Assembly: GCA_038496445.1 (NCBI GenBank)
Contig: JALMLS010000577.1
Coordinates: 186,001-250,000, forward strand
From: Trichosphaerium sp. ATCC 40318
Lineage: Eukaryota > Discosea > Flabellinia > Trichosidae
Length of the DNA: 64,000 nt
Reading direction: 5' to 3'
Below are positions 21,001-30,483 of the stretch, piece by piece. The position numbers were made by a program, and so were the translations under genes. Under the pieces are notes generated by a model. It was not told the DNA's origin, made no database searches, and worked only from the letters and a program-made list of their open reading frames with translations. Position 1 is the first letter of the stretch. Each line of letters starts with the position of its first letter.

Positions 21001-22812
21001 AAGTGTGTCGCGAAACGTTTTTTTTACTCGGTCAGTCACATTTTCTTTCTCAGACTCAGGTGCTTTGTCCAGCTCTTGCTGCAATACACGAGTATACTCT
21101 GAGTACATACGGTTCCACACGGATGGTACTCCGTAGAATTCTAAAAGGGAGTGTTACTAAAGATACGAATGATAAGGAACTAACCAGTTGGCTCTACCAT
21201 TTTCACATCTAACGTTAAAATGGTTAGCTTTTTGGTATTAACAAGTGAAACTCACGTGAGAAAAGTGTATCCATTGCTCTACCAAATACGGCGAACATTG
21301 CACCCTGGATGACTGATATACGAAAGTTATCACGTGGAAGGGAGTGACCAAATGGCAGATACTCAAAATAAATTGGTATAGCGTTCATGTGTCCTTCACT
21401 AAGAGGCAAGTTAAATCATGTCAGAAAAAGAACGCTAAAACTATATAGAACTTACGACCAAATGCATAAATCATTGTATGCGCGATCCTCTGTGACAACA
21501 GCACCTTTAGGCGTACCTGTATGTTATTTAAGTTTAAATTGTAATCAACTACGGATAACATACCAGTACTGCCTGATGTGAATACAATAGTGTGAATGGA
21601 TTCTGGATCTGTACGAACTGGATAAAACTTTTTTGTCTTTCCAAGTTCTTCAACTTCTTTAAACGCCTTAAAGGATACATTGGTTGCCTTTGCTTGTAGT
21701 TCACTTTTAAAAAAACAATGAGTTAACATGCTTTAAATAGAGTAATAGTTGTTACCTTGGCACAGTGTCAGCGTCAGTGATTATGAGTAATGTGACAATA
21801 TTTCCTGCCAATTTATTTGCTTCAATAAACCGGTCACAGAGATCCATGCTTACAACTGCGTAGTTAATATTGACAGTCTTGAAGAACGTCAATAATACTA
21901 CCAAATTAATCATACTTACACGAATAATATGCGCCATCGCATCAGGTGAGAGTGTCGTTGGTGCAGCTATACTTACATTCGCCTAAACAAATTACAACCC
22001 ATAAAGAAACAAAAGGTTGTGTACATTTCTTGTGCAACTGAAATCTGCCACAAGCCATTCAACGCTTATAAGTTAGTGAAAGAAAAGAAGTTAGTTATAA
22101 AACTACCTGTTGGTTGCCCAAATCATGACATTGCTGCGAGGCTCAATATTAAGCAAACGCAATCCGTTTGCAAACTCATTAACACGTGCTTCGAATTGTC
22201 TAAAAGTGACCCAATCATACGCTTTTGTATCATCGCTGTACTGAGACACACACGGTCTTAGAGCAAATGCTTCAAATGACTAAAAATAGAAGAGAGATGA
22301 GGTAGAGTACAAACCGAAAAAAGTAAGACAACTCACGCTTTGATACGTTTCCCAAACGGTCCCACCAACAACTGTTAAGCTTGGATGAGGTGCTGGACGT
22401 ATTTCTAGATATTTTAGATACTTCACGGTCGTTTTACGCACTTGTCAGCTCGCCAGTTATTCTTAAATGCGTTTTATCTTCAAAGTGATCTTCGTAAGTA
22501 TCTCCTGCCAGCAAGTTGTGCTTTACTAAATTTAACGTAAATTGACGTTCATTTTAATGTCAATGAAACACTCACCTTTTTTAAGCTTTTTGCCTTCCTC
22601 TGTGCAATAGTACAGCTCTCTGGCATCATATAGAGCGCCACCTGGCAGCGTTTAATTTTATCAGTTAATAGTACTTTAATTGTACCGCACAAAACTGCTA
22701 TTTGACGCATGTTAATGCGTCCAGCATGGGAAAACACGTAAAACTGCTTCCACTGCCCATCCGTATCTAAATAATCTACAACAATTGTGCCTTTAGGGAT
22801 TGTGCTCTCCAT
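18094..22812 (-). CDS. Carboxylic-acid-reductase-like enzyme (adenylation - carrier - thioester reductase)
   Basis: Long reverse-strand gene with many introns of about 50 nt; start MESTIPKGTIVVDYLDTDGQ at 22812, stop at 18094. The adenylation domain shows IHTIVFTSGSTG (AMP-binding P-loop), YLPFGHSLPRDNFR, GFYGVPSVWNRMYSEYTR, VWELYGITEVGGIA, PRGELHV, DGWFHTGDIVELRNKEKR and RRKYILKLAQGEFVAPEYLE (catalytic Lys region). Next is a carrier domain with LNSLGVDSMSYARI, whose Ser takes phosphopantetheine. Then comes a short-chain-dehydrogenase-type reductase domain with VFLTGGTGFLGAGILVDIME (NADP binding) and WGGYNLTKRVSEYIV, the YxxxK active-site pair. This A-T-R order activates a carboxylic (or amino) acid with ATP, loads it as a thioester and releases it reductively as an aldehyde. 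The acyl-CoA-synthetase-like adenylation domain favours a fatty or aryl acid substrate over lysine biosynthesis (Lys2), but the substrate is not determined. Confidence 0.85.
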
Positions 22813-22972
22813 ACGTGCTTGTAGGCTGGTTAAAATGGCTCGCTTCTCAACAGAAAAAAAACTTCAGCAAAATTCTAGCGGAAAAAAGCAAATGAAAGTC
22901 AACGATAGCTTCTGAACATTTTCCTATCCAATCGACAGCTCCTAGGTCAGTCACATTTTATAGAGACTCAAG
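22813..22972. promoter_or_regulatory. Short divergent (bidirectional) promoter
   Basis: Only 160 bp separate the start codons of the reductase gene (reverse) and the eS10 gene (forward). The stretch is A-rich near the reverse gene, and nothing resembling a coding exon is present. Confidence 0.5.
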
Positions 22973-23719
22973 ATGATCATCCCAACGAAGATTAGAACCC
23001 AAATTCTGTCCTATTTGTTCAAAGGTGCGAGATGAGGCAATTTAAGCCTTTCAAGAGCTGACGGTCGCGTAGAGGGCGTCATGATTGCCCCAAAGGACTT
23101 CCGTCCAGTAAAACACCCTCTTTTGGGCTGTTTGAACGTACACGTTATCTACGCGATGCGCTCCTTGACCTCAAAAGGCTACGTTCGCGAGTCTTTCAAC
23201 TGGCAACACTACTACTGGTACCTCGAGAATGATGGCATCGAGTATTTGCGCGAGCTTCTTCACTTGCCAGAGGAGATCGTCCCAACCACACTTAAATCCA
23301 CCAGACGTGGCCCTAGACCACAATATGGAGGATCTGACCGTAGAGGTGGTTACGACAGAGGTGACAGAGGTGACAGAGGAAACCGTGGTGGCAGAAACTA
23401 CGATCGTAAAGAGGGTGCTCCTGGACAATTCACCCCTCAATACGGTGGACAAGGCGTACGTTAATTCTTTTCATAAAATCGACGACATTGCCGTGTTTTT
23501 TATATAAATCGACTAATTAGCGATATTTACGCGTAGCCTAGTGTTGTTGTACAAATTACAAACGGCATTTTTACTTTTTTCACCATTTTTCTTGATTTGT
23601 CTCATTGTGTTGGAATTCGCGTATTGACGTCTTTGTAGGGATTCGGTGGTGCTGGTCGTGGTGCTGGCCGTGGCGACTGGAACCGTGATGGTGCAGGTGC
23701 TGGCCGTGGTGGTTTTTAA
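22973..23719 (+). CDS. RPS10: 40S ribosomal protein eS10
   Basis: Three exons. Exon 1 is [27 protein letters not shown] intron leads to [56 protein letters not shown] and [20 protein letters not shown], the invariant core of eS10, a component of the 40S head near the mRNA entry side. The C-terminal tail is RGG/GRG-rich ([16 protein letters not shown]) and continues after a second, longer intron (23456-23638, 183 nt) as [17 protein letters not shown], ending GRGGF. Arg-Gly tails are common in eS10 and are usual methylation sites. The second intron is three to four times longer than typical introns here. Confidence 0.96.
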
Positions 23720-23911
23720 AAAATTAAACTACAGGCAAAAAAATAAACTTGTAAACATTAAACAAATTTTATAAACACGAAACTGGCCGTTTGTTTGCGT
23801 TTATCGCGCTTTGAATGAAAAAAAAAAGAACAAAAAAGTGACATGAATATCTGACAGGCATCATGCAATCATGGCGTCAATACAAATGAAAGAATACGTT
23901 TTATTAGATTG

Positions 23912-25223
23912 TTAATCGGTTTGTGGTTTTGTTGGAAAATGCGTTGCAATCCATGTGCTGAGTTTATCGTAATATCCAGGCATTTCCCACGTTTGATTAT
24001 GTGTACCTAAAAATTAATGTCACGTGATACGTTATTTGCATTTAATTTTGTTATCTAATTTACCGTTTTGGAAAGTCTCAATTGTCTTGTCTACAGCGCC
24101 ACAAGTGTCATATAGTTTTTGCATCATTGGTGGTGGTATCAATTGGTCTTTTAGACCTGATAAAAATAAAACAGGCATCTTAATTTGAGGAACAAGCTGG
24201 TGTGATGGCCAAACGTTCGTTGACATGAATTTTAAATATTTTAGTGCAGGCATGACAGTGTCAATCAAGTCAGTGATTGATGTAAACGTATTTTCAACAA
24301 TCAACGCTTTCACCTTGTAGATCCGTCAGCGAAATGAAGAGAGTTACTTAGAGTGTCAATGTGCGTACCTCCTTTGGGTATGTATGTGCAAGATGTATGG
24401 CAGCAGCGCCACCCATACTTCGTCCGTATGCAATAATTTTTTCAGGGTCTATAAGGTCATCACGTGTCAGCAGGTACTGTATAGCAGCTTCTGCATCGAG
24501 CTTCAGGCCATATTCTGACGGAGTACCTGTACTCTTTCCATACCTAATCGATACGTTAGAAATATATAAACAACTAAGCTTGGTGTCTTGATAATGACAA
24601 CTTCACGAAAAGTTGTTTTCAATTTTTTTAGTTAAATCAATTAAAATGTTCGTGCCCTCTGTATGATACCATAAATACGTTACAATTAGTTTTTGCAATT
24701 ACATCTTTAACATTAAATAGGCGATGACTGAGATCTTTGTTGTAGAATCAAGGAAGAAGTCCGTTAACACAACATCTTCAATAATAAAAAAATTCAAATA
24801 ATAGTAACTGTCTATGAAGGATACTGCCTGCGTTGCCGTGAAAATAAATCATTGTGGGCGAGCCTTTCCGAATACCATAGGGTTGGGGTATAAACCAACA
24901 TTGAAGTTTTTCCTTGTCAGAAGTTGTAACAAATACTTCTTGGTGGTTGTATATACCGAATTGAGCCGGACGCATGAACTCTAAACAGTAATGAGCTGCC
25001 CGGATTCGAATTTAATGAGTTAAAGGCGTAACGTACCTGTTCTTGCGTTTGGTGGGAAAAATGGCACGTATACGAGAGAATCTACGCGTTTATTAGGCAA
25101 ATGCTGAAACTCAGTCTGAATTAGAGTACCTTGAAAAAAATACAGCGTAGTAAGTGCTGCGCCGCCGATGGCACCACAAAACCAGAGCATTGACGTTGCT
25201 AGCGTTTTTGTTTGATTGTACAT
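23912..25223 (-). CDS. Alpha/beta hydrolase, ABHD13/BEM46 type
   Basis: Reverse-strand spliced gene. The first in-frame ATG is at 25223 ([20 protein letters not shown]), giving a single N-terminal membrane segment ([19 protein letters not shown]) as in ABHD13/BEM46. The frame continues [102 protein letters not shown] and finally [15 protein letters not shown]. The catalytic triad is visible as Ser in GRSMGG, Asp in LKDQLIP and His in THNQTW; HGNAG forms the oxyanion region. The junction inside YRG-YGKSTG requires a GC-AG intron (24544-24655). Members are ER or plasma-membrane hydrolases or depalmitoylase-like enzymes with poorly defined substrates. Confidence 0.88.
24544..24655 (-). other. 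Putative GC-AG intron of the ABHD13-like gene
   Basis: On the reverse strand exon ..TAC-AGA-GG is followed by GCACGA. Joining to G-TAT-GGA after ..GATTAG gives YRGYGKSTG, the invariant family motif. No GT site at that position restores it. At 112 nt it is longer than most introns in the window. Confidence 0.7.
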
Positions 25224-25339
25224 TGATTGATCGCCGTTTCTACGTGATAAGGTGCGATCTATAGCAGTTTTAAGCGTATTGAAACAGAATGTCAGTATTC
25301 CAAAAGTCAATCAACATGTAATTTTACACAACTCATCAC

Positions 25340-27913
25340 ATGCTCGCTTGTCCTCTTTGTGGTCGTGAGTTTGATAACTCAGCCATCGAGGCGCACGTTA
25401 ACGCGTGTTTGGACAGCCAACCCGCTGAACCAGTGTTTTCACCGCCTGTAGAGGTTAAAGAGGTCGTAGAGCCCTTTATTCCGCCAGAGATGATCTTTAC
25501 GTCCAAAACAAAAGAAGAGAGGTTAAAAGAAGAGCAAGAGAATGAAAGGTGCGTAACAATACCTAACGTCGTTCAATTCGTAATATTTCAGGTTGTTACT
25601 TGAATTTCTCGCCAATGAACAGAAACAGAAGGATAAATCTTCTGTGGCGACTCTGGAGTGTACAGCGTGCAAAAAACCGTTCAAAATACAAGAGATTTGG
25701 TTTCTAGGGGTACAAATGTTGACACTTTTATTGCTTTAACACAATCGCACATAAATGTTCTAACAATACCAAAGGGGTGCGATCACACAAGTTGCCGTGA
25801 ATGTAAGTAAAAGTTTCACAAAAAAAACGCCGCTAAATACTCCATAGGCATTCGAAACACTGTACTTAGTTATATGAATGGTAACGGCGGTGTTGGTGAA
25901 AGTCCATGCTGTATTACCTGCAATAAGCCGTTTTTAGAGTCAGACATAAAAGTACGCTCTTTTGTACGCTGTGCGAATCTAATTAGGCTTTTTCCAAAAA
26001 GAATGTACTATCAGAGGAAGAATTTAACAAATACGTCCAAAAGACGCTCGAAAAAGCCATCACTAATAACCACAACTTTATACAATGCCCCGTTGAGGTA
26101 CGAAACGTCAATCTTATTATTTTCGGTATAAGCGGACGAAAAGTGTTAAATCGTGATTCTGAGATGTATACCTAGGATTGTCAAACAGTATTTGAGCGTG
26201 TGACGTCAAAGCCTTTACCTTATAACCCAAAGGAACTGGTTGGTTCATAATATAAAAAGTATTCTTTAATTTCTATTAGGACAACAATGGCCAGCCCTTG
26301 TCTGTTCAAGCCTTCTCTCATAGGGAGAAGCATCGGTTTAGATGTACTGAATGCAAAGCCGCGTTTTGCAGTGAGTGCAAGGCAGTACCGTATCATCTTG
26401 GCTACACATGTGACACAGTACTGAACCGATCAAAACTTTTTTTTTATTTATTTATTTTTTGTGAAACTTTTGTTTATGTTACATGTTCTTAGCTTCGAAG
26501 ATCTTACTATTCATTTAGTTCAAGACATACGAGTCAGCTAGACATTGTATATACTGTGAAGTAGCATTAACACCTTCCAATACTGCTGGTGGACGATTAT
26601 GGGCAAATACTTTAAAGGATGTCTGCACAAGCAATGATTGCCTTGCACGCAGAAAAGTAGCGTGCCCTAAGCTATTAAAGTGTGGGCATCCATGCAAGAG
26701 TGTAAAAAATGCTCCGTGTTTTTGTTTCGATAAATCATGTGCTGAAGTATGGCGGATATATCAATTTATGGATTATTTAATTTATGAACTTGGTAGGATC
26801 GAGGACAAGGAGGGGATGATTTTTGTAATATATGTTGGGTTGAAGCTTTGGAAGCTGCACCTTGTATAAAATTGAAATGCGGTCATATATTTCACTATCA
26901 CTGCGTCAAGAAAAAGGTTGATGCAAAATGGTCAAGTGCTTATATTAGCTTCAAGTTTTTAGATTGTCCTTTATGTAATACAATGTACGTCCAACTCAGT
27001 GATCGTTAGATCGTTAATAATTGAGACATTTTTTAGAATGGAGCATAAGGCTTTAGATCCGTTGCTTAGGAATGATAGAAAGTTATTTAATCAAGTAAAG
27101 GTAACTTTTTTTGTTAGCAATGTTTTTCTCGTTTATTTCTTTTTTATTGACTTGTTTTGATCCTCCATAGGAAAAAGCAGTTAAACGGTTAAACTTCATG
27201 AATTTAACTAAAGCCGATGAGTTGGTTGATAAGAAATCAAAGTGGTTTGGTAAACCAGCAGAGTATGCAATGGCACGATTTTGTTATTATGTTTGGTGCG
27301 TGGTTTTGAGACTTGTTTTTCTTTTAATTTATGTTGATTTCTTGTTGTTGTGTTATGGTACTTATTATTTTGTAGTTACAAGTGCAAGGTAAGTACAATA
27401 TAAGATACTGTATTAGGTAGTTTAAAACGTTTCTAGCTTCCATACTTTGGCGGACAGAAGGCATGTGATGCTGAAGCTAGAGCACGTGAGTTTGACCCAA
27501 AAGAGTTGGTATGTCCGTCTTGTTGTGCTACAGGGAATTCAAAAGAAAAGTGCCCAATCCATGGCACAGATTTTATGTACGCTTTGTTATCAGTAGTTAG
27601 TAATCTTGGCATCTGACAATTAACCTAGAGAGTGGAAATGTAAATTTTGTTGTTGTACGTTGAAAACTTTCACTTTTTTTTTGCCTGGTGGCTTTGTTAC
27701 TGGCTACGTTAGCTAATTTCACATCAAGCAAACGCTGTTTGGTTTTGTTGGGGAACCACACATTTTTGTGACGAGTGTCACAAGAGCGCTGGAGAGATAG
27801 CTAAAAAGAAAAAACACCAACTTCCGCCCTGCAATTGTAAGCAGAAACATCCACCTAACGGTGAAGAATTTTGTCTTGGTTGTAGCCTGTGTAGGCTCAC
27901 GAAAGATTTCTAA
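25340..27913 (+). CDS. Hybrid E3 ubiquitin ligase: zinc finger, RING1-IBR and MYCBP2-type RING-Cys-relay module
   Basis: Spliced gene of about 640 residues; start MLACPLCGREFDNSAIEAHV (a UBZ4-like C2HC finger), stop at 27911-27913. An RBR-like front half follows: RING1-like (LECTACKKPFK, GGCDHTSCRECI, CCITCNKPF) and an IBR (FIQCPVEDCQTVFERV, HRFRCTECKAAFCSECK, YHLGYTCDT). A Cys-rich spacer (CPKLLKCGHPCKSVKNAPC) leads to a second RING (DDFCNICWVEALEAAPC, LKCGHIFHYHC, DCPLCNTMMEHKALDPLL). The C-terminus has the tandem-cysteine domain of the neuronal ligase MYCBP2: CYKCKLPYFGGQKACDAEAR, DPKELVCPSC, CPIHGTDFIEWKCKFCC, VWFCWGTTHFCDECHK and HPPNGEEFCLGC. Residues matching the MYCBP2 relay are all present: the upstream Cys in KACDAEA, Glu in DPKEL, the downstream Cys in FCWGTTH and His in CDECH; the Phe after the relay Cys is Trp. 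No RBR RING2 is seen: the RCR module stands in its place. Confidence 0.85.
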
Positions 27914-28092
27914 CATGTTAGTTATTGTACATAAAGAGTAAAGAACACAAAAAAGATTTTTTAAAGTCGGTGAGGCGGCTTAAATTCTAATTTGTTTAAG
28001 TCATATTTTTCAAACATCCGCATGTACGTAAAGCTTATCTTAGGGTTTTTCTGACACCAAACTAGTTAGGATATTAAGGAAGGATATAAAAT

Positions 28093-28752
28093 ATGTCTGG
28101 AGAAGGGTAAGCGTACAGATCTGTTTGTTTCCAACTTTTTCTCACTAAAAACGACAGAGATGCAATGGAAGTTTCTGAGACTCAGGTCCAGGAAAATGTA
28201 GTCGAAGAACAAGAATTCGATGTTATCGCTGCCCTTAGAGAGGTCTTGAAGAAGGCTATCGTTCACGACGGTATCGTACGCGGTCTTCGCCAATGCGTAA
28301 AAGCTTTGGATCGCCGTGAGGCTCACTTGTGCATCCTCGCAAGTAACATCAAGGAAAAAGCCTACACCCAATTGGTTGAAGCCCTCTGCAACCAAAACGA
28401 AACCCTCCTCGTCAAGGTACAAAAAAAAAACCTAAACCGGTTTAAGTTTTATTGTTTAACGCCAAAACCCGTAAAATACAACTTGAGCGCAAGTTTTCGC
28501 GTATATATCCTCTAATTCCAGCACTTGAAAACATTTTTTTTCTTCTTTGTTGAATTCAACTCTAAATTCTTGTTTCAGGTCAAAGAAGACAAAGAGCTCG
28601 GCGAATGGGCTGGTTTGGCTCGCTACGACAAAGATGGTAAACCACGCAGGATCCAAAAATGTGGTATCGTCGTCATCCGCGATTACGGTGAACCTACCGC
28701 TGAGTTGGATGCTCTCTTGAAGCACTTTAAACAAGGTGGTGCCGCTATGTAA
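28093..28752 (+). CDS. RPS12: 40S ribosomal protein eS12
   Basis: Three exons. MSGEG, then after a GTAAGC intron DAMEVSETQVQE, EFDVIAALREVLKKAIVHDG, IVRGLRQCVKALDRREAHLC, ILASNIKEKAYTQLVEALCN, and after a 162 nt intron (28417-28578) VKEDKELGEWAGLARYDKDG, RRIQKCGIVVIRDYGEPTAE, ending QGGAAM. Full eS12 length (about 145 residues) with the L7Ae-like fold of the 40S beak. The second intron is unusually long and holds a small hairpin, AACTTG-AGCG-CAAGTT, at 28480-28495; I see no C/D-box pair that would make it a snoRNA host. Confidence 0.96.
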
Positions 28753-28930
28753 GCACTTAACCCGTCTTGTTTGTTTTTTCCTCAGGAAGCAACGATACGA
28801 AAAATAACATCGAAATAAAAAAAGTTTTTCGACTACAAACAAATGTCTCACCTTAATTTTTATTGTGGTGCTTTCTGAAACGTTAGCCTGTGTGAAGAAC
28901 AATTTTACAACACGTGTTGTTTAAGTTGAG

Positions 28931-28936
28931 CACGTG
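28931..28936. promoter_or_regulatory. CACGTG palindrome pair (28911 and 28931)
   Basis: CAACACGTGTTG (28908-28919) and GCACGTGAC lie 94-120 bp upstream of the ATG at 29030 and downstream of the eS12 stop. Confidence 0.4.
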
Positions 28937-29029
28937 ACTGAGGTTGCTAGTTTGACGCGAAGTGTCGTGCTTGGATTAGTTTTGACTTGGGAGTTTTTTT
29001 TTTGGGTATCTACGGTCAACGCTGCACGA

Positions 29030-30223
29030 TGGACTTATTCCGTAAGGAACTACATCAACACCCGAACCTATCAAGTGACGAAGATGATACAGCTGCAATA
29101 ATAGTAAAAAAATTCAGTGGGTACAACCATAACAATGTTATTTGCGGTATTGGAGGTGCGGGTGTAGCTTTTGAATTTTATAGCGAACAGTACAAAAAAA
29201 GGCGAGGTGACAATCAAGAAATTGGACCAACAACGCTTATTCGATGCGAACTAGATGCGTTACCGATACAGGAGACAAATTCTTTCAAACATCGGTCAAT
29301 TATAGAAGGCGTTTCGCACAAATGTGGACACGATGGTCACATGGCAATAGTTACTTCAGTCGCTGAGTATTTGTCTGAACATCCACCACTGACAGGCCGT
29401 GTTGTGTTGCTGTTTCAACCAGCAGAGGAGACTGGAAGGGGCGCTACAAGTGTAGTGAACGACAAAGCGTTTAATGAAATACGACCTGATTTTACTTTTG
29501 CTCTTCATAACTTACCAGGAAAACCACTTGGACACGTGTTTGTTAAACCAGGGCTATTCAATTATGCCTCAAGGGGACTTATTGTCACTCTCAAGGGATT
29601 AGAATCTCATGCCGCGCATCCTGAGGATGGATTGAGTCCAGCAACAGCGATGTGTCGAATCATTGAGAAGCTTCCAAAGATAGCAAAGTCAATCGCTGGT
29701 TTCAATATGGTGACAATAATTTCAGCAAAACTAGGAGAACCTAACTTTGGTACGGCACCCGGAGACGCTTCTGTAATGGCAACACTCCGTACTACATCTA
29801 ATGAAGCTATGGAAAACTTGGCAAAATTATCTGTTGCAATGGCTAAGGAAGAAGCGCAACGAGAGAAATTAAGCATAGAAGTTTCATGGACTGATGATTT
29901 TTCAACTTGCAGGTGCGATTACTTCATGTCGTATGTTTGTTTTATTGACGCTGCGTAGCAATACCAAGATTGGTAGCGACCACGTGGTGAGTGCATGCGA
30001 AAAACTTGGAATCACGTGTACTGTACCTAATGATGGTTACCGTTGGTCAGAGGATTTTGGCAGAATTTTAGAATCATCAAAGGATGGTGCTATGTTCACA
30101 CTCGGCGCAGGTGTTGATACTCCCCAGTTGCACCGTCCTTCGTATGACTTTCCTGATGCATTGATACCTATTGGAGCGTCCATATTTGTTCAACTCATTA
30201 GACAGTGTAATAAATTTGCTTGA
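29030..30223 (+). CDS. M20-family amidohydrolase (N-acyl-amino-acid / IAA-amino-acid hydrolase type)
   Basis: Two exons, about 380 residues. Start chosen at MDLFRKELHQHPNLSSDE (29030), the usual M20D beginning; an upstream in-frame start at 28987 is possible. Metal-binding and catalytic elements are visible: LIRCELDALPIQE, SHKCGHDGHMA (C/H ligands), LFQPAEETGRGA (Glu pair), FALHNLPGKPLGHV and the dimerisation-domain stretch LKGLESHAAHPEDG. The single intron (GTGCGA donor at 29913) joins to NTKIGSDHVVSACEKLG, then RWSEDFGRILES and the last metal ligand in HRPSYDFPDAL. Expected to remove acyl groups from N-acyl amino acids. It has far fewer introns per kb than its neighbours and reads much like bacterial homologues, so horizontal origin is possible but unproven. 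Confidence 0.88.
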
Positions 30224-30434
30224 TTACTAGAACGAGAACAAAACAACAGCTGAAAACACAACCTTTCATAAAAAGTTCGATACTTCACAATTTTTTTAAA
30301 CGACCTTCATTGCTACTTTTGGACCAAGCGTTTGTTTGTTTTCTTACATACAAATGCGCAAGTGCTTGATATTAAGCGCTAGTCCACTCTGACATGAAAA
30401 GTATAAAGATTTTGGTCGGTTGTAGTCTGAAAAT

Positions 30435-30440
30435 CACGTG
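30435..30440. promoter_or_regulatory. CACGTG palindrome
   Basis: In AAATCACGTGATGAT, 44 bp upstream of the ATG at 30484. Confidence 0.4.
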
Positions 30441-30483
30441 ATGATAAAGTCAATGGTAATCTCGCGTTTGCAGAATTGTCAAG

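Noticed and set aside
28417-28578. Possible snoRNA in the eS12 intron
   Set aside because: A small hairpin is present but there is no C/D-box pair and no convincing H/ACA arrangement.
28525-28902. Reverse-strand frame opposite eS12 exon 3
   Set aside because: Antisense shadow of a secure ribosomal protein exon.
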